Shown here piece by piece: positions 21,884 through 32,562 of a stretch of 64,000 nt of DNA. The notes under the pieces are model-generated. The model ran no database searches. It saw nothing but the letters and a program-made list of their open reading frames with translations, and had not been told where the DNA came from. Position 1 is the first letter of the stretch. Each line of letters starts with the position of its first letter. The stretch is from an uncultured Caryophanales bacterium (GTDB lineage Bacteria; Bacillota_I; Bacilli_A; RFN20; CAG-826), in NCBI GenBank assembly GCA_946414655.1, contig CAMKPL010000002.1:197765-261764 (forward strand), given 5' to 3'. The translations under genes were made by a program, and so were the position numbers.

Positions 21884-23257
21884 TTAGTCCTTAAAGATCG
21901 GGGTATAAACAAACTTTTTGTTGTTAACCTTTTCGCGGCGATAATAACCTCGTAAAACGAGGTGATCCATCGAAGTACGAGCTGTTTCATAGACGCAGCC
22001 TTCGGCTTTACGATATTGTTCGATGGTATAGAAATGGTTTTTCTCGCGGTGACGAATATAAAAATGGGCTTGACCTTTCTTTAGTGTTGGGTCAGTTTCT
22101 AAAAGTTCTTCAGTGAGTTTTTGAAGTTCTTTTTCACTTAAAGTTTGTTCACTTACTTTAGTAAATGTTTCAACATGAACCTTTGGTTGTTCGACTTCAA
22201 CAACAGGTTTATATATTGGTTTTGTCTCTTCAACAACTGGTTCATAATGAACGGATTCTTTTTTTACTTCTTCGACGTGTTCTTTAAAGTCTTCCTCAAG
22301 TTGATTTAAGGAATGGGACACAAAGACATTGCTAGCGTCCTCAATTGTTTGAAGAAGAATATCTAAATAAACATTAATCACATAGGTGAGGTCATGAGTT
22401 CTTTGAACTTCTTTAGCAAGAGTGCCAACTAAAAGTTGTTGTTCACTAAGAAGATTTTCAATTGGTAAGAAAACACCACATTCGCCGATCTCACGGACAA
22501 GAATTGCCTTACATAGTAAGATACTCATTTCGTAGTTATAACGTGAGAACGGTTTAACATAGTTAAAGACATAACAAACAATGGCGACACGAACATAAAG
22601 TGGTAGGTCGCGACGTTCAACAAAACGAAATAATGATTCCATCTGGGATTCAATGAGATTTGCTGGTGAGCCAACGTATTCACGTCCAATTAAGACGTTA
22701 TTCTTTTGTTCGATGTCTGTAGTTCTATAGAACTCAGAAAGTTCAGGATTTCCAGTAAGTAAACTATAGAAATCAGCTAAGAGGTTTTCATCAATATTTA
22801 AAGATTCTAAATTTAAGCGATCAAAAGCTTTGAGGTATCTTTGCAGATACGCAAATTGAGGATCAATGTTTTCTTCGCGAAGAATATTGCTAATTGAAAC
22901 ATCATCAACATTCTTGTTATTTGCTTTAGCAATGCTTTTTAAGCATTTGCTGATTAAAGAACTAACAATTCTTTGATAATCAAGCGTTTCTTGAGAGATA
23001 TTTTTAAAGATTTGTTTATAGTTATAGCCCTCTGTATTAACATTTCCAATTTTGTTTTGGATCAGTTGACAGAAGCAGATGCTATAAGGCGTCTTTGTAA
23101 AATCAACTAGGTTAATCTTTTGACTCGACTTTTCACGATAAGCTAAAATCTCAGCCCAAATTGGATCAATTAAGTTTGTTCCAAGTGCGCGGGCAACTTC
23201 TAATCTTGTTGCATATTTTTCTTCTGTAAAGCGAAATGGTAAATTTTGATAACCCAT
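21884..23257 (-). CDS. Fic/DOC-like fold protein with degenerate active-site motif and C-terminal winged-helix
   Basis: CYVFNYVKPFSRYNYEMSILL aligns by eye to the Fic motif region [xF..IHPFxDGNGR..R]. C-terminal YTIEQYRKAEGCVYETARTSMDHLVLRGYYRR resembles the wHTH of Fic family proteins. Confidence 0.6.
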   Translation of the reverse strand: MGYQNLPFRFTEEKYATRLEVARALGTNLIDPIWAEILAYREKSSQKINLVDFTKTPYSICFCQLIQNKIGNVNTEGYNYKQIFKNISQETLDYQRIVSSLISKCLKSIAKANNKNVDDVSISNILREENIDPQFAYLQRYLKAFDRLNLESLNIDENLLADFYSLLTGNPELSEFYRTTDIEQKNNVLIGREYVGSPANLIESQMESLFRFVERRDLPLYVRVAIVCYVFNYVKPFSRYNYEMSILLCKAILVREIGECGVFLPIENLLSEQQLLVGTLAKEVQRTHDLTYVINVYLDILLQTIEDASNVFVSHSLNQLEEDFKEHVEEVKKESVHYEPVVEETKPIYKPVVEVEQPKVHVETFTKVSEQTLSEKELQKLTEELLETDPTLKKGQAHFYIRHREKNHFYTIEQYRKAEGCVYETARTSMDHLVLRGYYRREKVNNKKFVYTPIFKD

Positions 23258-23346
23258 AAACGATACCTCTTACATTAATATTAACATTTGCGATTTCTTA
23301 TTACAATAAGGATTTACTAATTATTTACCAATCGGCTACTAAACAA

Positions 23347-25155
23347 TTATTCGTCATCAATCGAGAGAACACTCATAAATGCTTCTTGAGGAACCTCGAC
23401 AGAACCAATTGCTTTCATGCGTTTTTTGCCTTCTTTTTGCTTCTCTAAAAGTTTTCTTTTTCGAGAGATATCTCCCCCATAACATTTGGCTAAAACGTCT
23501 TTGCGCACAGCCTTAATATCGGCACGCGCAATGACTTTGCCATTAATGGCAGCTTGGACAGGAACTTCGAATTGTTGTCGCGGAATAATTTCTTTGAGTT
23601 TGCGAACAACAACTGAGCCACGCTCATAGGCATTTGTCTTATAGACAATGGTGCTTAAAGCATCGATTGTTTCTCCGTTAAGAAGAATATCCATCTTGGC
23701 GAGATTTGAAGCGTAGTAGCCACTATATTCATAGTCAAACGAAGCATAACCTTTCGTGTATGATTTTAACTTATCAAAGAAATTGTAAACAATTTCAGCA
23801 AGTGGAAGTTCGTAAGTAATAATCATTCTTGTATCATCAAAATACTGTAAGTCGTGGTAAATACCACGTCTTTCTTTGCAAAGCTCCATCACTGGACCAA
23901 CATACTCCTTAGGAGTCATGATTTCAGCTTTCACAAATGGTTCTTGAATTTCTTTTATTAACGTTAAGTCTGGTAACTTAGAAGGGTTATCAAGTTTAAT
24001 CATATCTCCATTTTGGAGATAAACATGATAAATAACACTTGGAGCAGTTAAGATCAGGTCTAATCCATATTCTCGTTCAAGTCTTTCCTGCACCACATCC
24101 ATATGTAAAAGGCCTAAAAAGCCACATCTAAAGCCGAAACCAAGAGCTTGTGATGTTTCGGCTTCATAGACTAAAGAAGCATCGTTTAACGAGAGTTTTT
24201 CTAAAGCATCTTTTAGATCAAGATATTTTTTAGAGTCCACTGGATAAAGGCCACAATAAACCATTGGGTTCATCTTCCTGTAGCCAGGAAGAGGTTTTTC
24301 ACAAGGTTGAATAGCGTTCGTAATCGTGTCACCAGGAACGACATCTCGAATGTCTTTGATTTGTCCGGCTAGATAGCCGACCTCTCCTGCAGACAAGGAA
24401 TCAACCTTAATCTCCTTTGGAGTGCGGATTCCAACTTCAGTAACTTCGTATTCTTTATTGGCGGCCATTAATCGAATCTTATCTCCGACTTTGACCGAAC
24501 CATTTTTGACACAGATTAAAACAACAACGCCGCGATATGAATCGTAGTATGAATCAAAGATTAATGCTTGGAGAGGTTTATTATCATCTCCATTAGGAGA
24601 TGGAATATATTTTACAACAGCCTCTAAGACATCTGGAACACCAGCGCCAGTTTTTGCTGATACTTCACATGCGTTAACACAAGAAATACCAATCCGTTTT
24701 TCGATTTCATCTTTCACCATTTCTGGCATAGCGCTAGGAAGATCAATTTTATTGATTACCGGAACAATTTCGAGGTTATTGTCGACGGCTAAGTAAACAT
24801 TAGCAAGGGTTTGGGCTTCAACTCCTTGAGTTGCATCAACAACTAGAAGACAACCTTCACAAGCGGCTAAGGAGCGAGATACTTCGTATGTAAAGTCAAC
24901 GTGTCCCGGAGTGTCGATCAAATTAAAAAGATATGTTTCTCCATTTTTCGCCTTGTATTTAATTGTGACAGCATTAAGTTTAATGGTGATTCCACGTTCT
25001 CTTTCAAGGTCCATTGAATCTAAGAATTGGTCGTGCATCTCTCTTTTAGAGATGGTTTCGGTTAATTCTAAAACTCGGTCCGCTAAAGTGGATTTACCAT
25101 GGTCAATATGGGCAATGATAGAAAAATTACGAATATGTTCACGATCAAATTTCAT
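23347..25155 (-). CDS. lepA: elongation factor 4 (LepA)
   Basis: [39 protein letters not shown], LepA C-terminal region. Confidence 0.97.
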   Translation of the reverse strand: MKFDREHIRNFSIIAHIDHGKSTLADRVLELTETISKREMHDQFLDSMDLERERGITIKLNAVTIKYKAKNGETYLFNLIDTPGHVDFTYEVSRSLAACEGCLLVVDATQGVEAQTLANVYLAVDNNLEIVPVINKIDLPSAMPEMVKDEIEKRIGISCVNACEVSAKTGAGVPDVLEAVVKYIPSPNGDDNKPLQALIFDSYYDSYRGVVVLICVKNGSVKVGDKIRLMAANKEYEVTEVGIRTPKEIKVDSLSAGEVGYLAGQIKDIRDVVPGDTITNAIQPCEKPLPGYRKMNPMVYCGLYPVDSKKYLDLKDALEKLSLNDASLVYEAETSQALGFGFRCGFLGLLHMDVVQERLEREYGLDLILTAPSVIYHVYLQNGDMIKLDNPSKLPDLTLIKEIQEPFVKAEIMTPKEYVGPVMELCKERRGIYHDLQYFDDTRMIITYELPLAEIVYNFFDKLKSYTKGYASFDYEYSGYYASNLAKMDILLNGETIDALSTIVYKTNAYERGSVVVRKLKEIIPRQQFEVPVQAAINGKVIARADIKAVRKDVLAKCYGGDISRKRKLLEKQKEGKKRMKAIGSVEVPQEAFMSVLSIDDE

Positions 25156-25179
25156 AACAATGAGTGTATTATAACAACT

Positions 25180-27519
25180 TTATTTGTTATTTCTCCAAAA
25201 ATTTTCACATTCTTCTTTGAGATCTTCTAAAGAAGTAATAACGGTATAATCTTTCCATTCACCTCGGAAGAGATCGCGGTAGGATTTGGTGAGATAGCGG
25301 TCATCAATTAGAAGAGCTACACCTCGATCATTGTCACCACGTATGACTCTTCCAACGGCCTGCATAACCTTATTCATGCCTGGATAAAGATAGGCGAAGT
25401 TATAGCCTTCTTGATCTTTTTTATTGAAATAATCTTTTATAAGATTACGTTCATAACAAATTTGTGGCATTCCAACTCCAATAACGACCACGCCAATAAG
25501 CCGGTCGCTCACAAGGTCAATTCCTTCTCCGAAAGCACCACCTACCACGGCTAGACCAACTTTTGTACGCTTAGGATGGTCCTCGAACGCACTTAAGAAA
25601 TTCTCTTTATCGCCCTCCGTCATTTCACGGTTTTGAATGAGCAAGTCGTAATTTTCATCCTCTAAAAGAGGAGCGATGTTGTCTAAGTATTCATAACTTG
25701 GAACATATACGAAATAATTGCCGATTTTAGAATTGAGTAAGGTATGGACATAGGAAACGACTTCTGAAAGAGTTTCTCCACGGTTTTTATATTTAACGGA
25801 AATCTTTGGCGCCACCATCAGCTTTAAATGGCTTAGTTCAAACGGAGATGGGAGTTGAAGGAAAGCATCATTTTTTGTTCCTCCAACAAATTTAATGTAA
25901 TAATCACTTGGAGAGAGTGTTGCTGAGAAAATAGTTCGAGATTTGACTTTGTCAAAACTCATCTTTAAATGTTCACTTGGATCAAGACAGAAGAGATTAA
26001 TTGAGAGGTCTTTTTCTCCGTTTTTTGAGACATATAAAACAAAGGAGTCATCAAAATAGTCATATAGGCGGAAGAACTTATTCAGTTCCATGGAGAAATC
26101 TTTTAGTTCATCTGTCACAAATTCATGATGTAGTCGAGAAACATCTTTACTTGCGAGTAAGAACGCTTCAATTCCATTCAGATGAGTTTGTTCTAAATAA
26201 GCAATCTCATGATCTCCAATCTCGAGTTCTTTAAACTCATTGAACATTTTGGAGATTCTTTTTAAAGCGTTCTTCATCTTTTTGTGGTTTAAACCACTTA
26301 ACGAATGTTGAACCTTTTTATAAAGACGATAGTTAAGTGAAGCAGAATACATTTTACGCCCACGTTCAATGAGGTTATGAGCCTCATCAACTAAAACGAT
26401 TTTATCTGATGCTTCTTCATCGAAATATCTTTGTAAATGAACGATTGGATCGAAGAAATAGTTGTAATCGCAGATAATAATATCAGCGAACAGTGAAAGG
26501 TCTAAAGAGAATTCGAATGGACAAATAGCATAGTGTCCAGCGATTTCTTGAAGAGTATTAAAATCAAATGTTTGGTAATTCTTTAACGCATATTCTAGGA
26601 CTTTGCGAATGTTCGTGTAATAGTCTTTAGCGTATGGACATTCATCTGGATTACACGCCTTGCCTGGACAGAAGCAAATCTTTTCTTTTGCTGTGATAAC
26701 AATCGGGGTTGCTTCTAATCCGTGCTCTATGAGCATCCTAGAGGTTTCTAAAGCCATTTCTTTCCCGGAATTCTTTGCTGTAAGATAGAAAATTTTCTCA
26801 TTTTCTTCGCTGGCAAAAGATTTGACAGATGGGTAAAGAGCAGAAATTGTTTTACCAATTCCAGTCGGCGCTTCAACAAAGAGTGTTCCGCCGTTTTGGG
26901 CCACTGCATAACAATACTTTGACATTTGGCGCTGTCCAAAGCGGAAATCCTCAAATGGGAATTCTAATTTAGCAGCACTTTTATTTCTTCTCACAGTACG
27001 ATCAATGATGAAACGATAAAAATTTAAATACTCTTTGAACAATTCATCCACATCTTTTTCGAGTTCTTCTAATGAATAGCGAAACTCTTTAAAGAGTTTT
27101 GATTTATCTAATTGATGATAATAGGTTATTTTAATGTTAATAAAATCAAGTTTTCTTTCGTGAGCAAACATCAAGGCGTAGCACTTGGCTTGACCGAGGT
27201 GCCATTCTTTTTGGGAAAGATAATATTCATCCAAATTAACAATGGTTGATTTAATTTCTTCAAGGACATATTCTTGACCATCAAAATAGACTCCATCAGC
27301 TCGTCCTTCTAAAACAATATCAATTCCCTGAACATGGAATATTTCTCGAAGCGGGTATTCAGCAAGATAATTCTTGCCTTGTTTACTTTGGTGCATTGAA
27401 TGCAAAAAAGTGCCTTCTTGCATCGTTTCTTGATTATAAATGCGGTTATCAATGTCACCTGTGCGCAACAAAAAATCAACAAGTTGATGCACCGATAAAA
27501 CTAACTCGTATTTTTCCAC
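25180..27519 (-). CDS. DinG/XPD-family Fe-S helicase with N-terminal PD-(D/E)XK-like nuclease domain
   Basis: Helicase: EAPTGIGKTISALYP, VDEAHNL, four-Cys ICFCPGKACNPDECPY, GRVIRGDNDRGVALLIDDR. N-terminus: EGRADGVYFDGQEYVLEEIKST...LGQAKCYALM. Confidence 0.85.
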   Translation of the reverse strand: MEKYELVLSVHQLVDFLLRTGDIDNRIYNQETMQEGTFLHSMHQSKQGKNYLAEYPLREIFHVQGIDIVLEGRADGVYFDGQEYVLEEIKSTIVNLDEYYLSQKEWHLGQAKCYALMFAHERKLDFINIKITYYHQLDKSKLFKEFRYSLEELEKDVDELFKEYLNFYRFIIDRTVRRNKSAAKLEFPFEDFRFGQRQMSKYCYAVAQNGGTLFVEAPTGIGKTISALYPSVKSFASEENEKIFYLTAKNSGKEMALETSRMLIEHGLEATPIVITAKEKICFCPGKACNPDECPYAKDYYTNIRKVLEYALKNYQTFDFNTLQEIAGHYAICPFEFSLDLSLFADIIICDYNYFFDPIVHLQRYFDEEASDKIVLVDEAHNLIERGRKMYSASLNYRLYKKVQHSLSGLNHKKMKNALKRISKMFNEFKELEIGDHEIAYLEQTHLNGIEAFLLASKDVSRLHHEFVTDELKDFSMELNKFFRLYDYFDDSFVLYVSKNGEKDLSINLFCLDPSEHLKMSFDKVKSRTIFSATLSPSDYYIKFVGGTKNDAFLQLPSPFELSHLKLMVAPKISVKYKNRGETLSEVVSYVHTLLNSKIGNYFVYVPSYEYLDNIAPLLEDENYDLLIQNREMTEGDKENFLSAFEDHPKRTKVGLAVVGGAFGEGIDLVSDRLIGVVVIGVGMPQICYERNLIKDYFNKKDQEGYNFAYLYPGMNKVMQAVGRVIRGDNDRGVALLIDDRYLTKSYRDLFRGEWKDYTVITSLEDLKEECENFWRNNK

Positions 27520-27532
27520 GATTAGATTATAA

Positions 27533-27557
27533 CAAAAAAGGCCTTAATTAAGACCTT
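27533..27557 (-). terminator. intrinsic terminator downstream of fmt
   Basis: Minus strand AAAGGTCTTAATTAAGGCCTTTTTT. Confidence 0.6.
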
Positions 27558-28493
27558 TTATTGAAGAATTTTCTTATCAAGTTTGGCGTTACCATTTGCA
27601 AAGGAGACGCCATCGGTTTTCTTTTTGCCTTCTAATTGAAGTTGGTTAACCTTAACAATTCCATTATTTAACTGGATAAATGTCCCTTTTTTGATGATAA
27701 GTTGACCAGTTTTGTATTTAACATCATCCGAATAATGTTCAACGTGATAAAGTTTTAATTTTTTACCATTTACTATAACGTATGCGCCAGGCATTTCGCT
27801 TAAAGCATGAACATAACGAATAAATTCGTTAACGCACATCTCCAAATGGACATGTTCATCTTCTGCATGAATCTTGTTTGCGAATGTTACTTCATCTTCG
27901 TTTTGTTCTTCGCCTTCAAGTTCTCCGTTGAAATATGCAAGCAAATTATCACGAATAAGTTTCACTGAACATTCGACAATCTTTTGTTGCATGGAGGTCA
28001 TTGTGTCCTCGTCAGTAATTGGGCAAGTTTCTTTAGCATACATTTTGCCAGCATCCATCTCATCAACCATTTCCATTAAGGTGACACCAGTTTGTTGATC
28101 GCCATTCATAATGGCTCTTTGAATTGGTGCTGCTCCACGATAACTTGGTAAAAGGGAAGCGTGGAGGTTTAGACAACCATATTTTGGAAGAACAATTAGT
28201 TCATGAGGAATAATTTGGCCATAGGCCATTGTTAAAATCAGATCTGGTTTTAAGTCTTTGACGAATTCGAAGTCTTTGCGAATTCTATGTGGCTGAAACA
28301 CTGGAATATTGTGGGCTTGAGCAACCTGTTTTGTTGGGACTGGTTCAAGCTCTTTTTTACGCCCGACCGGTTTATCCTCTTGGGCAATAACCCCAACAAT
28401 GTTAAAGCCATCTTGAATCATTGTTTCAAGAACTTGGGCACTAAAACGAGGAGTACCCATGTATACAATTCGATATTCGTTAATTAGTTTCAT
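27558..28493 (-). CDS. fmt: methionyl-tRNA formyltransferase
   Basis: YMGTPRFSAQVLE, NLHASLLPSYRGAAPIQRAI. Confidence 0.96.
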   Translation of the reverse strand: MKLINEYRIVYMGTPRFSAQVLETMIQDGFNIVGVIAQEDKPVGRKKELEPVPTKQVAQAHNIPVFQPHRIRKDFEFVKDLKPDLILTMAYGQIIPHELIVLPKYGCLNLHASLLPSYRGAAPIQRAIMNGDQQTGVTLMEMVDEMDAGKMYAKETCPITDEDTMTSMQQKIVECSVKLIRDNLLAYFNGELEGEEQNEDEVTFANKIHAEDEHVHLEMCVNEFIRYVHALSEMPGAYVIVNGKKLKLYHVEHYSDDVKYKTGQLIIKKGTFIQLNNGIVKVNQLQLEGKKKTDGVSFANGNAKLDKKILQ

Positions 28494-28610
28494 GTGTTCA
28501 ATTATATTGATTTAGCGAATGATTTACAATCATACATGATAGAAAAAATAGTTGTTAGTTTATCTTAAGTTTGCTAAACTTATGTGCGAATCTTTTATAG
28601 GAGATAACAA

Positions 28611-28874
28611 ATGGCACAAATTAAGTCACAAATTAAACGTATTGAAACAAATGAACGCAGCCGTCAACGTAATGTCGCTGTCCGTAGCCGTATCGCTACC
28701 GAAAGCAAAAAAGTCGTTGCTCTTGTTGAAAAGAAAGATGTCGAAGCAGCCAAGAAACAACTTGTTGTTGCTTGCAAATTAATCGACAAATCTGTTACAG
28801 CTGGAGTTTATGCTCGTAATACAGCTGCACGCAAAAAATCATATCTTCAACGTTTAGTTAACTCAGTTAAATAA
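28611..28874 (+). CDS. rpsT: 30S ribosomal protein S20
   Basis: MAQIKSQIKRIETNERSRQRNVAVRSR...NTAARKKSYLQRLVN. Confidence 0.95.
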   Translation: MAQIKSQIKRIETNERSRQRNVAVRSRIATESKKVVALVEKKDVEAAKKQLVVACKLIDKSVTAGVYARNTAARKKSYLQRLVNSVK

Positions 28875-28878
28875 AAGA

Positions 28879-29829
28879 TTAGTTTGGAAAATTGATTAGA
28901 AATAATTCAAATCCATAGAAGCGGTCAATCTGGCCGCTTTTTATGTTGTAATCGAGTTGATATAGGTCATCAAGAGCGTGAGCAATCATCGTTCTTGAAA
29001 GATAACGAGAATTATTTAAAGCAATCTTAACACGAATCTCTCTAACGCCAAGTTGCTTTGCAATCTGCCCTTTTTCGAGACCTTTTTCGTCTAAAAAGCA
29101 GACTTCAGAAATGAAACGGAACTGTGTCCCAAGCATTGGGATCAAAGTGTCCGTGGCTCTTGAGCCAAGTTTTTGCAAGTCACGGAAAATTGATAATGCT
29201 GTTGCGTTGTCTCCACGCATTAAGGCGTTAGAGATTTGAAACACATCATCTTCTAGAGGTTTATTCACCATTAAGCAGACATCCGCTACCGTAATTTTGT
29301 CTTTATATAGAACTAGTTTTTGAGCTTCGTTCATGAAGCGATATAAATCTCCATCAACTCTTGAAGCGAGTTCATTAACTGCAGCAGGTTCAATTTCGAC
29401 GTTTTGATCCTTGAAATATTTTTTAATAAAGACTGGCCAATCTTCTTTTTTGAGATTAACAAAATTAAAGATTTGCCCATTTTCTTTAACCTCTTGAACA
29501 AGTGGTAATTTATCATCGATTGTTGAACTACGATGAATGAGAATTAAATCGATTTCATCAGAAGAATTTTGAATTAATTTGGTAAAAATTTCTCTTAATT
29601 CTTTGTTTCCGCCATTACCTAAAAATGTACAGTGATCAACGACGACAGCTTTTCTTTCATATCCTAAAGGAAGAAGTTCAGCTTCGCTTTCAATTTCATG
29701 AGGGTCTGTTTCATCTAGGTCGAACTTTACCACATTAAAATTATCTGGTTCACCTAAACGTTCTTTTAGGATTTTCGATAATCGCTTTTTGATCATCGGA
29801 AATTGTTCGCCATAGAGAATGTAATTCAT
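28879..29829 (-). CDS. holA: DNA polymerase III subunit delta
   Basis: HolA architecture (YILYGEQFPMIKKRL..., VDGDLYRFMNEAQKL); next to comEC and convergent with rpsT. Confidence 0.87.
   Translation of the reverse strand: MNYILYGEQFPMIKKRLSKILKERLGEPDNFNVVKFDLDETDPHEIESEAELLPLGYERKAVVVDHCTFLGNGGNKELREIFTKLIQNSSDEIDLILIHRSSTIDDKLPLVQEVKENGQIFNFVNLKKEDWPVFIKKYFKDQNVEIEPAAVNELASRVDGDLYRFMNEAQKLVLYKDKITVADVCLMVNKPLEDDVFQISNALMRGDNATALSIFRDLQKLGSRATDTLIPMLGTQFRFISEVCFLDEKGLEKGQIAKQLGVREIRVKIALNNSRYLSRTMIAHALDDLYQLDYNIKSGQIDRFYGFELFLINFPN
28919..28944 (+). terminator. rpsT intrinsic terminator, located inside the 3' end of holA
   Basis: AAGCGGTCAATCTGGCCGCTTTTTAT. Confidence 0.7.
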
Positions 29830-29844
29830 GCCTAAAATTATACA

Positions 29845-31869
29845 CTAGTATCGAAAATAAGATAAGTAAGAAATCGTCCCTTCTATATCCGTTCGACGTA
29901 TTTTAACGTCGTATCGATATAAAACATCTAAAACCTCTTGGTTTGGATGTCCAAATTTATTGTTTCTACCACAGGAAATAACTGCTTCTTTCGGCTGGAC
30001 TTGATGGATAAAGGATTCGTCACTAGATGTTTTTGAACCGTGATGGCCTACTTTTAAAATATCACATTTTAGATTTGGATTATCTATGATAATCTGCTTT
30101 TCAATTTCTTTAGGGGCATCGCCCATAAAAAGATATTTTTGATCCATAAAATCCATATATAAAACTAATGAAGACATATTTTCATCTTTCGCTTCATAAT
30201 GATTCAAATTCTCGAGATGAATTTTTCCCACATCAAACGGGAAATCATCATTACTTTTTAGATAGGTTTTAACTTTAAAATTCTTTATCAGAGAATCGGC
30301 TGCACCAGAGTGGTCAAAATCTTCGTGTGTCGTAATTAGTGCATCGAGGTGATAAATTTGTTTTTTATTCATAAACGGAATCAATGTTTCTTTGGCCATA
30401 TCGAAGTTTAGGACTCCACCAGTATCGATCATTACCGCATGAAAATGATCTTGAATAATGATGGAGTCCCCTTGACCTACGTTTACAAAGTAAACACCAC
30501 TAACAATTGAGGGTTGGATTGGCATTATGCCAATTAATAAAAGAAAGGAAGTTAATAACAAAATTAGCCGACAATGTTTATAGCGTTTTGCTTCAAAGAA
30601 ATAGAGGGCGATTAAACCAAAAATATAAAAGAGAGAAATATAAATGAATCCAAAGCCAGAAAATGGAATAGTTAGGTTGATTTTTTGGTAGAACCGCAAG
30701 CATTCATAGATGAAATTACCTAAAAAATTAATTAAAGGCGATAAAGGTAGGCCAAGCACACCCAAAAATGAAAGAAAAATAAAAAGTTCATTTATTGGGA
30801 TTAGTGCCATTTGTTCGAAAAATGTTAATAAATGTAACTGGCCACTTTGAAACATGAAAGCCGGTTGAATAAACAAATAAACCAAGATAGGTGTCACAAG
30901 ACGCGATCTTATGGACATCTTTGTTCTATATGAAATACGGAAAAAGTGAAGGAATGTCGTTAAAGATAAACCGATTAGATAACCCGTATCAAACGCCCAA
31001 TAAGGATTAAGAATCAAGAGCAAAAGGTGAGTTATGGAATTTTTAGAAAGGAAGTTACCTCTTGGTCTAATACCTTCTCCTTTTGGAGGTAAGTTTAGTA
31101 GATTTACTAAAAAGACACGTAGGACACCTATCTTAGGAAAGGAATAGACAACATATGGAGATAGGATAAGTAAAGATAATAGATGGGATTCACGTTCTTC
31201 AAATTTTATATAGATAACCTTCTTTAGTAAGCGGAAGAAAAACGAGAAATAGATGCCTGTCGTTGACAATAAAAATATTAGATAAATATCTTCTGCAACT
31301 TGAACAACACTACTACTATAATCTTTCGTATTAAAGACCATTGCATCCACAAGCGGAGCAGCATTTCCATTCAGCTTTTGTAAGGCTTTTTTCCTAAGAT
31401 TTGTTAGGCGAATTGGATTATGAAAAGAAGGGTGAATATTTTTAGCACTGATTCCTCTTGAAACGCCTTTCCTTGAAAGATATTCATTAAAATCACTTTG
31501 TGATTCGTATGTTGTGAATGAATTCGTCGCTACTTCACCACTAACTACGAGAAAATCTCCGACTTCACGTTCATTGTCTTTTTCATAGACATAGAAACGC
31601 TCGCCATGGCTATACAAGAGGAAGTAATTTTGCTTGCTAGAAATGACTACTCCACTATATGTTTGATTTGGGGTATTATACGATCGTGGTATGTTGCTAA
31701 AAAGTGCTCCGATAAGGAATAACGATAAAAAAAGAGCGCTCTTTTTTAAACCAAACCGATAGATGATAAAGATGACAAAGAGCAGTGTTAGTACAAGACT
31801 AACGATTAGGTTATCTTTTAAAAAATGAAGACCTAAGATTAGAGAGATCAGCGCAAAAAGATAGCTCAT
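29845..31869 (-). CDS. comEC: ComEC/Rec2-family competence protein
   Basis: Multi-TM N-terminus, competence domain, C-terminal metallo-beta-lactamase-like VGQGDSIIIQDHFHAVMIDTGG / THEDFDHSGAADSL / KVGHHGSKTSSDE. Confidence 0.9.
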   Translation of the reverse strand: MSYLFALISLILGLHFLKDNLIVSLVLTLLFVIFIIYRFGLKKSALFLSLFLIGALFSNIPRSYNTPNQTYSGVVISSKQNYFLLYSHGERFYVYEKDNEREVGDFLVVSGEVATNSFTTYESQSDFNEYLSRKGVSRGISAKNIHPSFHNPIRLTNLRKKALQKLNGNAAPLVDAMVFNTKDYSSSVVQVAEDIYLIFLLSTTGIYFSFFFRLLKKVIYIKFEERESHLLSLLILSPYVVYSFPKIGVLRVFLVNLLNLPPKGEGIRPRGNFLSKNSITHLLLLILNPYWAFDTGYLIGLSLTTFLHFFRISYRTKMSIRSRLVTPILVYLFIQPAFMFQSGQLHLLTFFEQMALIPINELFIFLSFLGVLGLPLSPLINFLGNFIYECLRFYQKINLTIPFSGFGFIYISLFYIFGLIALYFFEAKRYKHCRLILLLTSFLLLIGIMPIQPSIVSGVYFVNVGQGDSIIIQDHFHAVMIDTGGVLNFDMAKETLIPFMNKKQIYHLDALITTHEDFDHSGAADSLIKNFKVKTYLKSNDDFPFDVGKIHLENLNHYEAKDENMSSLVLYMDFMDQKYLFMGDAPKEIEKQIIIDNPNLKCDILKVGHHGSKTSSDESFIHQVQPKEAVISCGRNNKFGHPNQEVLDVLYRYDVKIRRTDIEGTISYLSYFRY

Positions 31870-32411
31870 TCGTCACGCAAACGAATGATGTTTTTGAGCT
31901 TCTCAAAAGTGGCGTTACCGATGCCAGAGACATTTTTAATGTCTTCAATACGTCTAAAAGTGTTTCCGCTCTGTCGGTAAGACACGATAGCTTTCGCAAT
32001 TGCTGTCCCAATTCCGCCAACTTCTTTCATTTCCTCTTCAGAGGCTGTGTTGACGTTAAATTTTACGATTGGATCAGTCGCGCAAATACTATCCGTTTTG
32101 TATTTTGGAGCAATATAGAACTCCAGGCCTTGCTGTAACACATAAGATGTATCGTAAGCTAGTCCATCAGCGTTACTCGTTTCCCCTGACGCATAAGAGA
32201 TTAAATCACCCAAAGTAGAATTGAGATCACACTTATACGTGCCCGGACGTCCAACTTCCCCAGAAATACGGCACGAAATTGTTTTTGAATCATCACTGAC
32301 CAAAGTTGTTGGGGCGTTTCCGCCAGCTGTCTCTTGTGTCGGATCAATGGCTTTAAACACTAAAATACCAACAACCGTGAGAGCAACAATCGCAATAATA
32401 ATTTTGACCAT
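31866..32411 (-). CDS. comEA: ComEA family DNA-binding protein
   Basis: N-terminal TM, SLBB-like region, HhH C-terminus (FNVNTASEEEMKEVGGIGTAIAKAIVSYR). Confidence 0.9.
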   Translation of the reverse strand: MVKIIIAIVALTVVGILVFKAIDPTQETAGGNAPTTLVSDDSKTISCRISGEVGRPGTYKCDLNSTLGDLISYASGETSNADGLAYDTSYVLQQGLEFYIAPKYKTDSICATDPIVKFNVNTASEEEMKEVGGIGTAIAKAIVSYRQSGNTFRRIEDIKNVSGIGNATFEKLKNIIRLRDE

Positions 32412-32511
32412 AGTTGTCCACCTCCTTACATATATCTTTATCGAGTTTTTTTGACCAAATTTTTCACACGATTTTTCTTAAAATAATTTTATTAATAAAA
32501 TTTTTTTAAAA

Positions 32512-32541
32512 AATTTAAAAAAAGAGAGGAAACCCTCTCTA
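32512..32541 (-). terminator. intrinsic terminator downstream of valS
   Basis: Minus strand AGAGAGGGTTTCCTCTCTTTTTTT. Confidence 0.8.
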
Positions 32542-32562
32542 ATTCCCACTTTTAAGGTGGAT

